64,000 nucleotides of DNA, taken from contig CAUYUJ010019270.1 in the NCBI GenBank assembly GCA_963575745.1, positions 544,931-608,930 of the forward strand, read 5' to 3'. This DNA is from Prorocentrum cordatum. Lineage: Eukaryota > Sar > Dinophyceae > Prorocentrales > Prorocentraceae. The notes beneath the pieces are model-generated. The model ran no database searches, was not told the DNA's origin, and worked only from the letters and a program-made list of their open reading frames with translations. A program made the position numbers and the translations under genes. Within the stretch, counting starts at the first letter, position 1, and every line of letters starts with the position of its first letter. This document shows positions 29,682 through 39,760 of the stretch, in pieces.

Positions 29682-31195
29682 TTTGTTCGGCTTTCTGCAT
29701 TGCTCAAGAGAGTGTGCAGAATCGAGGCCCTCATCTCATCGGACGGAGGCTTGACGCCATAAAGCTGTTGATACACGTCTGTCCATTCATTGTAGAAATG
29801 ATGCAGGTCAGCATCAGGCTTGCGCGGGTCTATCTTCACTTTGAAAAGGTCACGTGAAATGCGATGTTATCCCAACTCCGACCTTATAGAACACCAGTGA
29901 CAAACCGCCCGCACCATCTCGCGTCCAGTCATGAGCCTTCCCTCGGCCTGGGCGCTGAATTCCATGCGAGTAACCTGTTGAAGGAAATTAATATGATGAG
30001 GAGGCTGATATCGACTCTGTCGCATCTTGTTGAATTTCTCGATAAGATTCGTTGCGATCATAAGGTCGAGACGCTGGAATCGTCCAGCATCTTTGAGTTG
30101 CTCATCCTCCACGGCTGGATCCATAGCCTCGGCAATCCAGCGCTGTGCTGCCTGGCTCTCGGGCGATGACCCAGCGATGGCGCGTATTGCGTGCATTTTC
30201 CACTCGCGAATGTCCGTGACATCGGGGATGTCCAACAAGTCAATTTTCTGGTTGTTACCGACCTGTCTCCACTGGTCCAACGGTGTGCTCTCGTCAATTA
30301 CTATCGAGTCGTGCGGTCCGCCGGGGCCCTGGGGCCCCCTGCGTCCACCCCCACTGACAGAGGGGTCTGACCCCCCTGGACTCCCAGGAGGCGATCCTCG
30401 TGGTCCTCTGCCACGATCATCTTCGTGCGAAGATACGATCTCAGTGTTGGGAGCGTCGCTCTTGTCGTCATCTTCTCCGCCCTGTCCTGCGTTGCCCGAC
30501 GACTTAATCGCCGTCGTTCCCTTGGGGCCGTCTCCATAGGTTGTGCGGAGATTGGCAAGAATGTTATTTTCGTTAATTCCAGTTAGCCTCATCCCTGCAG
30601 GGAGTCCATTTTCAGCGGTGCTCGGCTTAGCCGGACCTTCAAGGGCAGGTCCTGGGACAGAATAGTGTTGGTGCAACAGCGGCCTCACGGGGGCTTCTTG
30701 CGAAAGCAACGGAAATCCGAACGACTTCGATGTGAGTCCGACTTCGCGTTCAGTTTCCGTGTGCGGATTCGGGTCGGTGATGATAGCCTTAAGCCTCATC
30801 TTTCCTATCTCTCTGTTAGCCGCGTTCAATGCAATCTCTTCTTCTCGCATGTTAGCCGCTGACCTTTCACTCTTCCATAGGTCGCATCTAGAGCACCCCC
30901 TCGTACTCGCATCGATATGCTCGTCGCAAGCCGAGCTGCCACATCCGACGCAGTTGTCTGTCTTTGGACGAAAACAAACGGCACAAAACTGGTCCACGGG
31001 AAGCGTGATTCCATTCCCATCAGGAGGAGGGCGCGTTGCACCTCCTACCAGCATGGTCGATGCTCCCGCATTTGCCACGGTCGTCTGGTCGGATTGCGTA
31101 GGGGCAGATGCAATGCTCGACGACTGGGCCGTCGTTAGCTGGTGTCTATTCGACCCGAACGGCTTAGCCGGCGGGCATTTCGTGTTGCTCGACAT
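29606..31195 (-). CDS. Gag capsid-like region with second Cys-rich finger
   Basis: 31195-29867 (442 codons) and 29839-29606 lie in one frame with a TAA at 29867; the reading stays protein-like through it (ELG, stop, HRISRDLFKVKIDPRKPDAD). Near residue 90 is CAVCFRPKTDNCVGCGSSAC followed by DEHIDASTRGCSRC, a B-box/RING-like zinc cluster. A helix, a Gly/Pro linker and an all-helical region (LDLMIATNLIEKFNKMRQSR, NEWTDVYQQLYGVKPPSDEM, RASILHTLL) resemble retrotransposon capsid. It shifts frame at about 29690-29705 into the nucleocapsid ORF. Confidence 0.55.
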
Positions 31196-31210
31196 TATAC
31201 GCTGAAGAGA

Positions 31211-31540
31211 CTATCTGGCTTCCTCCTGCGATTTAAGCTCTTCCAGATAGAGATTGTTCTGGTTGGTTATCTTCGCAGCTACAGCTTGGGTGTTGTCTGC
31301 TTTCAGCCTGGCGGCTTTGAGTTTTTGTAATCCCTGCTTTTCTCGTTCCGCCACGGCTGCCGCGATTTGTTATCCTTCTATCTTGGCCACCGCAACGGCA
31401 GCGGCAACCGCGTGGGCGTCCGCAGATTCTTCGTTCGCCATCATGACGGCCCGTCTTTCCGAAGTCAATAATTCTCTGTATTTGTCTTCTGCTTCCCTCT
31501 CCACTGGCCATTTCGCGGTCTCAGTCTGATTGTACAGATG
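31211..31540 (-). CDS. Gag coiled-coil segment between in-frame stops
   Basis: The frame of the upstream ORF continues past TAA (31541) with an Ala/Glu/Lys-rich coiled coil: EREAEDKYRELLTSERRAV, AVAAAVAVAKIEG, a TAA at 31370, AAAVAEREKQGLQKLKAARL, NNLYLEELKSQEEAR, then TAG at 31211 and the next ORF. All three stops sit in uninterrupted heptad-like sequence and each is one C-to-T change from a Gln codon. I infer one ancestral protein from 33184 to about 29700. Confidence 0.55.
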
Positions 31541-33184
31541 TTATATCAGCGCTTGTTCACGCTCTCTAGCGGCCATGGCTAGGGCGATCCGCTCAGCCTC
31601 AAACGTTTTCCTGGCTTCGATCACGGTGCCAACTAATTCTTCTCTGTCCAATCGAGCCCTTTCAGCCGGGTGCGCCTCATTAGTCAGAAACTCTCTCTGA
31701 GTGTTAGCCTCTGCTTGCCTGGCCTGGTCTTGAATAGACTGCAAGAAGAGGTACGTGCAGTTGTGATCGTCCATTGGGTAGCACTTCGCGCATAGCCATT
31801 GCATGTTGCACTTGTTGCAGACGTCCGAGCAACTCCTGCACACTGAGTTCCTACATGCGCCTTCAGGCTTGTTGGCTTTTCCTGGGCATCTGTTCTCCGC
31901 CTGAGGCGCACAGCCAGGATTGGGATTCCAACATACCTCCATCGTTGAAGCCGTACTCTTGCTCCTAGAAGTAGACCTCGCCCCTGATCTTGGTATTTTG
32001 GGTCTCCCCCTGCTCGAAGCGTTCGAGCTTGGGCGAGTAAAAGTACTTTCTGGTGGTTTGGGCGCATTTAAGAGCTCCTCATCCTTTTCGTCTTGTTTGA
32101 TTAGCTGAGAGTATATATCTTGTTGTCCGACCATTTCTTCATCCTCAACAACAGCCGGAATGGTGGGTTGCCACTCACCTGAGGCGGTGGCGTCACGGAA
32201 GAAGCCTTCCTTTAATGGCGAGACGTTTAGCTCATAGTCCTCATTCCGTTGCTTCTTGAGGTTAGGCGCAGGAGTTCGCCCACTGGACTCCCCCTCATGC
32301 TTCGCTTGAGTCTCCGTCCTGTCCGCCTGAGGCGTCAAGATACTAGTGTCTTCATCGGATCCATCTGGAGACCAACTTTCGTCTCGAGCAGGGATGCCTT
32401 CATCCATCATCACGGACAACGCTCGGCTCAAGGAAATATCATTATTGATACTATCAAAATTTTCTTCCATGGAATATATTTCGTGATCTTTGTCTATCGG
32501 ATCATCGCTATCCTGACCGAATTGTCCGTTAAGTGCTATAGGGGTTGGGGCAGTAACATGCGTACCCACCCAATCTACGGGGATATTAGGATACGCATTC
32601 GGATTCCCTTGGGCTTCCCCTGGCCGACTGGCTTCGCCAGCGGCAATGGCAGTAGCTAGTGGAGCATTCTGGATGGGACTTATCGACTCCGTCGAGTTGG
32701 CACTCAACCTCGAAGAAAATGCACCTCGCCTGGGCCTTGGCGCGACGCCTTCTCGCCCGTGAGGGTCGGGGGTTTGCTCGCGATCACCTGTCGGAGCCCC
32801 TACTGTGGATGCGTCTACCGGCATTTCGGTTATCCCATCGTTACTTCTCCCCCCCATGACCCGCTCGGCGATAGTTTGAGGAGGGATTCGGTCTTGAATA
32901 GGACCGACTCTATCTGTATCGTGTCCATCATGTTGTTCAACGCGCCTATCAGCGCTTCTCGAGATATTAGACGCGATATTAGTCTTATCATAGCTCTCTC
33001 CCGCAGCGACTGAATCGCGGGGCACGACTGAAACATCTTCTTTTGTATCTAATGGCCCCGCGTCGACTGAGTCGCGCGTTTCGGCTGATAACCAGTCTTT
33101 CCTCTGAGAATCGGGGTAGGATGACAAAGGAATTAAGATCTCATGTTCACTCTGCTCAGGGAGAGCGGAGGCGGGATGAGACAT
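31541..33184 (-). CDS. Gag N-terminal ORF starting inside the 5' LTR
   Basis: 547 codons. The ATG at 33182-33184 lies 91 nt inside the LTR, so about 30 codons (beginning MSHPASALPEQSEHEIL) are LTR-encoded; the same start exists in the 3' LTR at 10463. The middle is disordered and acidic/Ser-rich. Residues ~405-470 form a Cys-rich cluster (CWNPNPGC, CRNSVCRSCSDVCNKC, WLCAKCYPMDDHNC), probably binding two zincs. A coiled coil follows (ARKTFEAERIALAMAARERE) up to TAA 31541. Ty1 Gag of yeast also starts in its LTR, so the arrangement has precedent. Confidence 0.6.
   Translation of the reverse strand: MSHPASALPEQSEHEILIPLSSYPDSQRKDWLSAETRDSVDAGPLDTKEDVSVVPRDSVAAGESYDKTNIASNISRSADRRVEQHDGHDTDRVGPIQDRIPPQTIAERVMGGRSNDGITEMPVDASTVGAPTGDREQTPDPHGREGVAPRPRRGAFSSRLSANSTESISPIQNAPLATAIAAGEASRPGEAQGNPNAYPNIPVDWVGTHVTAPTPIALNGQFGQDSDDPIDKDHEIYSMEENFDSINNDISLSRALSVMMDEGIPARDESWSPDGSDEDTSILTPQADRTETQAKHEGESSGRTPAPNLKKQRNEDYELNVSPLKEGFFRDATASGEWQPTIPAVVEDEEMVGQQDIYSQLIKQDEKDEELLNAPKPPESTFTRPSSNASSRGRPKIPRSGARSTSRSKSTASTMEVCWNPNPGCAPQAENRCPGKANKPEGACRNSVCRSCSDVCNKCNMQWLCAKCYPMDDHNCTYLFLQSIQDQARQAEANTQREFLTNEAHPAERARLDREELVGTVIEARKTFEAERIALAMAAREREQALI
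33083..33094 (-). other. primer-binding site
   Basis: At the 3' edge of the 5' LTR the minus strand reads TGGTTATCAGCC. Initiator-Met tRNA primer sites used by many copia elements read TGGTATCAGAGC, so this looks like the same site with one inserted T and a changed end. The first T belongs to the LTR terminus. Confidence 0.5.
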
Positions 33185-33435
33185 TGATAAGACAGATATC
33201 CGTTAAGCTAAACCACTCTATCAGGAATAGGAAGGGAGGAGGAAGGCCGAGGACGGACGACGACGAATCGCCCGCGCGCCCCAGCGCGCTCCTTTTCTCT
33301 CCTGCCAGCCGAGGTCGGCTGGTTTGAGCAGTTATACAGTTGCAGAAACGCAGCTTCAGTTCACGCGGACAGTTCGTTGCATGCAAACTAAGTTAAGTTC
33401 TAATTGAGTATGAGGCGGAGAGGGGCATATTTACT
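33094..33435 (-). repeat. 5' LTR
   Basis: 342 bp, the pair of 10373-10714. Sense terminus AGTAAATATG...AAAGACT. It contains the conserved hairpin at 33305-33322 and the Gag start codon at 33182-33184. The differences I count from the 3' LTR are about seven substitutions and no indels. Confidence 0.9.
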
Positions 33436-33440
33436 CCTCC
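33436..33440. repeat. target-site duplication, right copy
   Basis: CCTCC directly after the right LTR, matching 10368-10372. Confidence 0.55.
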
Positions 33441-33679
33441 TCCACCTCGGTCTCGGCCTCTGCCGCCTACTCCTGTCTTCTGTTATCTTCTCTGATTTTT
33501 CCTTCTCTTGGAGGGGCAAGTGCCCTGACGCGCGCCCTGTCCTTGAGGGGGGCCGTCGCGCAAGTTGGCGACGCTGTGAGGGGCCCCAGAGGAACCCGTG
33601 CATGCCGCGCTGCCACGCACAGGCGAACGTCCCCGTCGCGCGCGCTGCCTCCCCTGGCCCCCACCTACGCGCTGCCCGT

Positions 33680-33860
33680 CTCGCCTGCCTAGACCTTGCG
33701 CGCGCGCGCCCGCGCCCCCGCTCGCGCGCGCGCCTGCGACGCGACCGCGCACCACGCACACGCGCCAAAACGCGCGCATCCGCGCGCGCGCACGCATGCG
33801 CACCAAGAGGCGGCCACGCACGCACGCTGACGCATGCGCTCGCGCCGCCCGCGCGCGCGC
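33680..33860. repeat. alternating CG/CA-rich tract
   Basis: Many CGCGCGC and GCGCGCAC runs, a composition able to form Z-DNA. Arg/Ala-rich open frames on both strands are shadows. Confidence 0.7.
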
Positions 33861-33899
33861 GCCACCGCCCCACCCCACCCAGCGCGGCGCTTTTTCAAA

Positions 33900-35845
33900 A
33901 ACCCAGCGAACGACAACGCACCGCGGCATCGCAGCGCCTCGCGCCCCCCCGGAGGGCCGGCGCGCCCAGCTCCTAGAGCAGCGGCGCACGCGCCGCAGCG
34001 GGCGCGAGGCGACGTCGCCCGTCCAGCGCTGGCAAGGCCGCCACGGCAGCGGTCCAGTCCGCGACGGCTGCGAGGAGCGCGGCCCGCATCTCTGGGTGGT
34101 CACCAGAGAGCGTGACCTTGCCCTGACGCCGCCAGCAGCACGCGGCCCCCCCACCACCTGCCTAGCGGATGGCCACTCCGATCTTCTGCCGTGCAGGAAG
34201 AAGGCCTGGCCTGGGTGCCGGCGCAGCGGCTGGTGCACGGGATGCGTGGCGACAGGGCGCAGGATGTCGACGTCAGTGAGCGCCGGCCCGTCCGCGCGCA
34301 GTAGGATGGCCCGCTGGGCGGTCGGCGCATCCCCACCAGCCGCCGACGCCCGACGGGAGCGGCGAGAGGTCCCACTTAGCAAGGGCGGCCGCTGCCCGCC
34401 GAGCACCTGGAGGACAGAAGGCACTGTGGGCACTGCGGGCCCAACGGGCAGCGAACCAGGCACAGGAACATGCCCCTGGGCGCCCGAGACACGCCAGGGC
34501 GACAGCGGGCGCTGCGACGGCTGCGACGCCAAGCTGGCAGGCTGCGCGCCAGGCGCAGTCGCGGCGGGCACCTCGGCGGGCTGCCCAGGACCGGGGCGAC
34601 GTCGCGATTCGAGGAACTCGCCGCGCACGGGCCCCTGCGCTGCTTGGCGGCCACGAGTGCGGCGACGGGACCTTGCGCAGAGCCACCGAAGACCACAAGC
34701 GGGGGACCACGGGGTCCAAGAAGCCGCCCGCGAGCCACAGGACGTGGACGGCCTCGGCAAGTCCTGGAAAGCAACCCGGCCCCAGCTGCCCGAAGAGGGC
34801 AGCAGCCGCCATGATGGCAGGCGCAGCATGCCCAGGCGCAGCGGCAGCCAAGGACTGCAGGGCGAAGACGACGTCCGAGGAAGGCACCGCGAGCGCACCA
34901 GCAAGAGCCCACACCAAGTAGGCGAAGTGTGGGCCAAAGGCTGCATGAGCGAACCACTCTGCCAAAGCCTCCGCCAGCAGGAGGCCGACTGCGGCCAGGA
35001 GCGCTGGCCAGTAGGCCCAATTGTGTACACCCGCGCCCGCAGTGCACGAACAATCCAGAGCCACCCGGCAGATGGGATCACGCCCACAGGATGGCAGACT
35101 GCGCGCTGCCGCCAACGCCCCTAGCGAAAAACTGAAGGGCCATCGCGTCGCCAGCGGCACTGCCACTACCGTGGGGGCGCCAATTGGGGCCGGAAACTCC
35201 GGCGACAGCGGCGAAGCGGACCCCGATGACGACGACGAGCTGGACGAAGGCAGGGCAGCCTCGTTAAGGAAGGCCTCAAAGCCCGGCGGCGGGCGGTCAC
35301 CAAAGCCCTGTGTTGCAGGCTGGTGGCCAGCGGCCATGGCGGACCCGACAGGCAACTGAAGGAGACCTGCAAGCGTATCCGCATCTGGGCCGACCTGCGC
35401 AACAACGCCATTCGAGAACGCATGATCCCTCCCGACGCCGACAACTGGCACGGCATCGCCGAAGGTGCTGGGCTGGGCCTCGGCAGTGCTCGCCCAAGAC
35501 AAGGACGATGCATCTGAGCACTGGGAGAACGCCTCGAGCAGCCGGGCACGCCCAGCGGCCGCGGCCTGCTGCTCCGCCTGAGCCAAATAAGCGGCTCGCC
35601 CCAAATCCGTCAAAGGTGCCCACTCCGCGCGGGCCAACCCCTCGTACACGCGGTTGGTTGCCTGGCTGGGTGGCGGGAGCGCTCGCCAACGCCTCCAACC
35701 ACAATTGATGTAGGCGCCCGCTGGCCCGCAACTCCTCGTGGAAGCGAGCACGAGCTGCTTTCTCGTCTGGGTGGTGTTTCGGAGCGGAGGCGCATGGTCC
35801 AGGCGCCAAGGCCAGGGTGAGCACGAGCGGCAGGACGGGCACCAT
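33900..35845 (-). pseudogene. secreted/membrane protein gene, frame-broken
   Basis: The minus strand starts at an ATG (35843-35845) with a clear signal-peptide-like N-terminus (MVPVLPLVLTLALAPGPCAS). Near 35690 the sense changes to another frame: RVYEGLARAEWAPLTDLGRA, AYLAQAEQQAAAAGRARLLE, a Ser run, then hydrophobic helices (WPALLAAVGLLLAEALAEWF, YLVWALAGALAVPSSDVVFA) between about 35050 and 34700. It changes frame again in a Pro-rich region (VPSVLQVLGGQRPPLL; ILLRADGPALTDVDIL) and finally reads VTLSGDHPEMRAALLAAVAD near 34040-34120. At least three frame changes. The long plus-strand ORF across the same span is antisense. Family not recognised; introns are an alternative. Confidence 0.4.
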
Positions 35846-35875
35846 GGTGCGCGCAACACGCTAAGGAGGCGAAGA

Positions 35876-35965
35876 GTTGAACCTCCTCCTCCTCCTCCTC
35901 CTCCTCCTCCTCCTCCTCCTCCTCACCACCACCACCACCACCACCACCACTACCACAACCACCAC

Positions 35966-36034
<69 letters not shown>

Positions 36035-36835
36035 CATCCTCATCATCATCATCATCATCACCACCACCATCATCATCATCAGCAGCATCATCCCCATCAC
36101 TATCAGCATCATCATTATCATCATCAGCAGCATCATCATTAGCATCATCATAATCACCAAAATCACCTCACTCATCATCAACACCACCATCACCAGCATC
36201 ATCATTATCGTCAGTATCACCATCATCATCATCATCATCAGCATCAGCATCACATCAGCAGCATCATCAATAACAACACCACCGCCAGCATCATCATACG
36301 CATCATCATCAACACCGCCACCACCAGCGGCATCATCATCCTCACCACCATCAGCATCAGCATCAGCATCAGCATCAGCATCAGCATCAGCATCAGCATC
36401 AGCATCACTATCATCATCATCGTCATCATCATCATCATCATCAACACCACCACCAGCATCATCATCAGCAGCTGCAGCAGCAGTATCAGCATCATCACCA
36501 TCAACACCACCACCACCAGCATTTTCAACACCGACACCAGAAGCAGCAGCATCATCACCCTCATCACCACCACCATCACCAGAATCACCATTATCAACAT
36601 CATCAGCATCATCAGCATCATCACCACCATCACCATCACCAAAAACACCACCATCATCAGCATCAACATCATCATCAACAGCACCACCAGCAGCATCATC
36701 TTCATCACCATCATCATCATCACCAACAGCAGCACCATCATCATCATGGTCATCATCATCAGCATCATCATTATCAACACCATCACCATCATCATCATCA
36801 TCAGCAGCATCATCAGCATCATCATCACCCCTCCT
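35876..36835. repeat. (CTC)n, (CAC)n and (CAT/CAG)n microsatellite, about 960 bp
   Basis: CTC runs at 35876-35923, CAC at 35924-35960, then ATC/ATCAGC trinucleotides to about 36830. The poly-His, poly-Ile and poly-Ser/Asp frames on both strands are not genes. Confidence 0.95.
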
Positions 36836-36839
36836 TCCC

Positions 36840-37360
36840 CACCTCATCTCCTCTTCCTTCCCCCCCCACCCTGCGTAACTCCCTTCCTCACCCTCTCCTC
36901 CTCATATCTTATCATCCCTCTTCCTGCTCCTCCTTATGTCCTTATGCTTCCCTTCCTCCTTACTGCTCCTTCTCCCCCCCGTCCTCCTCATCCTCTTCCT
37001 CCTCCTCCTCCTCCTCCTCCTCCTCCCCCTCCATCCTCTTCCTCTCTCCACAATCCCTCGTCCCCTCCTCGTCCTCCTCCTTCATCTTCCCCCCTCCATC
37101 CTCCCTCGCTCCTTCCTCCATCCTCCCTCCTCGTTCCTCCTTCCGCCTTCCTCCTCCTCCTCCTCCTCCTCCTCCTCCTCTTCCTCCTCACTATCCCTCG
37201 TCCTAATCCCTCCTCATCCCCCCCTCTTGTCCCCTCCTTCCTCCCCTCATGCTCCCCCCGTCCTCCTCCTCCTCCTCCCTCTTCCCTTCTGCTCCCAAGG
37301 TCCTCCTCCTCCCTCCTCCGCCCTTCCTCCCCCTTCCCTCCTCCTCCCTCCTCCTGGTCG
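36840..37360. repeat. TCC-rich low-complexity DNA
   Basis: Imperfect CCTCCTCC and CTTCCTCC tract with Pro/Ser/Leu frames only. Confidence 0.9.
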
Positions 37361-37494
37361 ACCCTTGAAGGTTCCTTCCAGGGTCATTCGGTCCGCCGCC
37401 CGCCCTCTCGCAGACCAGGCACGTGGCGGCGCGAGACCTCACCAGGTCGCCCGCGCAGAGCAGCTGCAACAGGCGCCCCGCCTTCCAGAACGGA

Positions 37495-37665
37495 GGATTG
37501 GGGGGGGGAGGAAACGGAGAGGGGGAGGAGGAAGGCATCATCCAGAACGGGGGGAGGGAACGGAGGAGGAGGGAACGGAGGAGGAGGGAACGGAGGAGGG
37601 GGAGGCCAAAGGGGGAGGGAGAGGGGGGCGGTGGGAGGGGGGAAGGGGAGGATCATGTGAGCCAT
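37495..37665. repeat. GGA/GGGA-rich tract
   Basis: Direct repeats of GGGAACGGAGGAGGA near 37555-37605 inside G-rich DNA; potential G-quadruplex sequence. The 37360-37495 stretch before it has no supportable gene. Confidence 0.8.
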
Positions 37666-38455
37666 TGGGGCCTCATTTGGATCATCGTTCCCGTCCTCAG
37701 CTCCTCCTCCTCTCTCTCTCTCTCTCTGTTTTCGTAGATTCCCTGACAAGCTTGCCTGCAAGGGTTCTATACCGTTTACTAAGAAGCTACAAGATAGATT
37801 CCCCGATCAAGAATCGGTCGGGGGACGTCGCTTCCCGTGGTCTCCCGTTGCCTCCCATGCGTTACCGGATCCGGAATCGGTCGGACGTCGTGGCCTCCCG
37901 TGGCCGCCTCCTGTGGCCCCTCGTAGTGTTAGCACCTCGCGTTACTATTATCATTCGTGTTGGTATTCGTCCAAGTACACTCATGCGTACGGGAATCCAA
38001 ACCATGATATTTATAGTCGTGCTCGTCTTAGTTTTAGCATTCGTGGCTGTATTCGTGGGCTGGCATTGGCACCAATATTCACATCAGTATTCGCTGTCGT
38101 GCCAGTACGAAAAGTCGCACCACCCGCCATTCTACGAATCATAACATTACGAAATTAGCAGTCGTATTAGGAGTGCATTAGCTAGTCGTATTCGACTTAG
38201 TGTTGGTATGACCACGATAATGAATGTTATCAAAGTGCTGCTATCAGAATCAGTACTACGTGTACCTATGTTTTCCCCAAACACTGCTTGCATTTAGGGC
38301 CTCTTACTGGCCTTCTGAGGACCCAGCCCTTCTGAGGACCCAGGCCCGTCTGCGGGCCTGGCAGCCCCGTTCCCGTTAGTCGCAGCCCCACCTCTCCTAC
38401 GTGAGAAACTCGCCTGCGGGCTCAGCGGCCTGGTGCCCGTCCGTCGCCGTCGCCC
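37665..38455. other. no gene seen
   Basis: Non-repetitive to weakly repetitive DNA. GAATCGGTCG occurs twice (37812 and 37879 regions), and TATTCGT-type words recur between 37930 and 38120. No frame on either strand shows a convincing protein. Confidence 0.5.
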
Positions 38456-38459
38456 CGTG

Positions 38460-38640
38460 CCCCCCCCCCCCCGCTCCCGTTCGCACTGCAGGCTTCGCAT
38501 TGGTTTGCATTGCTCTGCATCGCGATGCATTGCTTTGCGTTGCCTTGTGTTGATGCGCATCGCCTCGCATCGCATCGCTTTGTGTCGGATTACCTTGCTT
38601 TGAAGACTTGCGCCCTAGTGTGAAATGGTCTGCGTCGTGT
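38460..38640. repeat. GCATTGCTTTGCATCGC-type short tandem repeat
   Basis: Preceded by a C14-like run. The words TTGCATTG, CTGCATCGC and GCATCGCCTCGCATCG recur every 10-20 bp. No coding signal. Confidence 0.7.
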
Positions 38641-38649
38641 TTTCACGCA

Positions 38650-39215
38650 GTGCTTTGCACGTAGCGCTTTTTTTACGTCGTGACTTTGCATCGTGCTTCT
38701 TCCCCTGCCCCTGCGCCTCAACTCCTGGGCCCCCGCGCGCGCAGGCGGCACGGCGTGGCCCAGCCACAGCGGGACCTCGCTCGCCAGCTTCTGCACGGAG
38801 CACTCGCGCGGGCAACATACCCCGTCACCGCCGAGTACGAGCACGTGGCCTTCGTGCCGTGGATGCCACGACACAGGACACCCTAACAGTCCTATCATCG
38901 ATTTAAAATGTGCTTAACATATCGGAAAAGTCTGCAAATGCTGAACACATGTCTTTTCATACATACACACATATATATATTAAAAAAACAGTTTCAACAC
39001 ATGTTCTAGACATCTGGAAATTATTTGGCAACATGCTTCCTCTCCATTCATCGTCCTCCACAACCTTCGTGTAATTACCCGGTGTCCATGCACCTGCTCG
39101 CCACGCAGTCCTCGCCCCAATACTTCCGCAATGGCGTGAGCACGCCCTTGCACGGGGCCGCCCCCGCAGCGCCCGGCGGGGCGCCCAGAAAACCCGCCAT
39201 GGAGCCACAAGTCTT
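38650..39215. other. no gene supported
   Basis: Short coherent-looking segments exist on both strands (for example minus-strand KVVEDDEWRGSMLPNNFQMS near 39010-39070), but none has a start, neighbour or family to support a call. Confidence 0.4.
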
Positions 39216-39219
39216 TCGG

Positions 39220-39760
39220 CGCCGCAGGAGCGCCCTGTGCCAGCACGCCGCTCGAAAATGCGACGTACAAAAACACTGCGCCGAACAAGAAAAACAAAGG
39301 AGCACCCCGCGCCGGCACGCCACTCGAGAGCACTACGTAAAAAACACTACACCGAACCAGGAACACAACGCGCAAACTCCGTCCCTCGCGAGCGTCGCCC
39401 GAGTCCGCAGGGGGCGGTCGGCTGGACCACCGCAGGAACGCCCCGCGTCGGCACGCACGCGCGAACGTTACGATCGCCTGACGATCGCCTGCGTCTCTCG
39501 CGAGCGTCGCCCGAGTCCGCAGGGAGTGGGCCGCTGGAGCGCCGCAGGAGCGCCCCGCGTCGGCACGCCACTTGAGAACACTACGTGAAAACACTACGCC
39601 GAACAAGGAACACAACGCGCAAGCGCTACGGTCGCCCGCGCCCCTCGCGAGCGTCGCCCGAGTCCTCAGGGGGGCGGGCCGCAAGAGCGCCGCAGGAGCG
39701 CCGTGTGTCGGCACGCTACTCGAAAAGACTACGCAAACAAAGCTACGCGGGGGAAAACGA
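39220..39760. repeat. GC-rich tandem repeat built on CTCGCGAGCGTCGCCCGAGTC
   Basis: CGCGAGCGTCGCCCGAGTC recurs near 39388, 39501 and 39647. GCCGCAGGAGCGCC and CGGCACGC(C/A)ACT(C/T)GA recur between them, and CACTACG...AACACTACGCCGAAC blocks link the units. Units are about 110-150 bp and diverged. Confidence 0.7.

Larger units (their letters stand above)
10373..33435 (-). mobile_element. giant Ty1/copia-type LTR retrotransposon with ~11 kb of 3' cargo
   Basis: The element is bounded by two 342-bp direct repeats (10373-10714 and 33094-33435) that differ at about seven positions, and by a 5-bp duplication CCTCC. On the minus strand the order is LTR, primer site, Gag-like frames, protease-like segment, integrase, reverse transcriptase and RNase H. 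This order (integrase before RT) defines copia. Ordinary copia elements are around 5 kb; this one is 23 kb because about 11 kb of open frames follow RNase H. All large frames lie on the minus strand. In-frame stops (8 TAA, 2 TAG, 3-4 TGA) and frameshifts break the coding region, so this copy is probably not autonomous. An 11-bp palindrome is scattered through its body. Giant size could also reflect nested insertion, but I see no second pair of LTRs inside. Confidence 0.9.

Noticed and set aside
11459-31543. Stop-codon reassignment (TAA/TAG read as Gln)
   Set aside because: TGA also interrupts the frames, frameshifts are as frequent as stops, and the count fits neutral decay from the LTR divergence. 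Dinoflagellate nuclear genes use the standard code.
33598-35124. 508-codon plus-strand ORF
   Set aside because: It is antisense to a minus-strand gene with a signal peptide and membrane helices. Its Arg/Pro/Ala composition is what GC-rich antisense DNA gives.
35877-36878. Long Ser/Ile/Thr and Asp/Met-rich ORFs and a poly-His ORF at 35738-36142
   Set aside because: Pure by-products of trinucleotide microsatellites.
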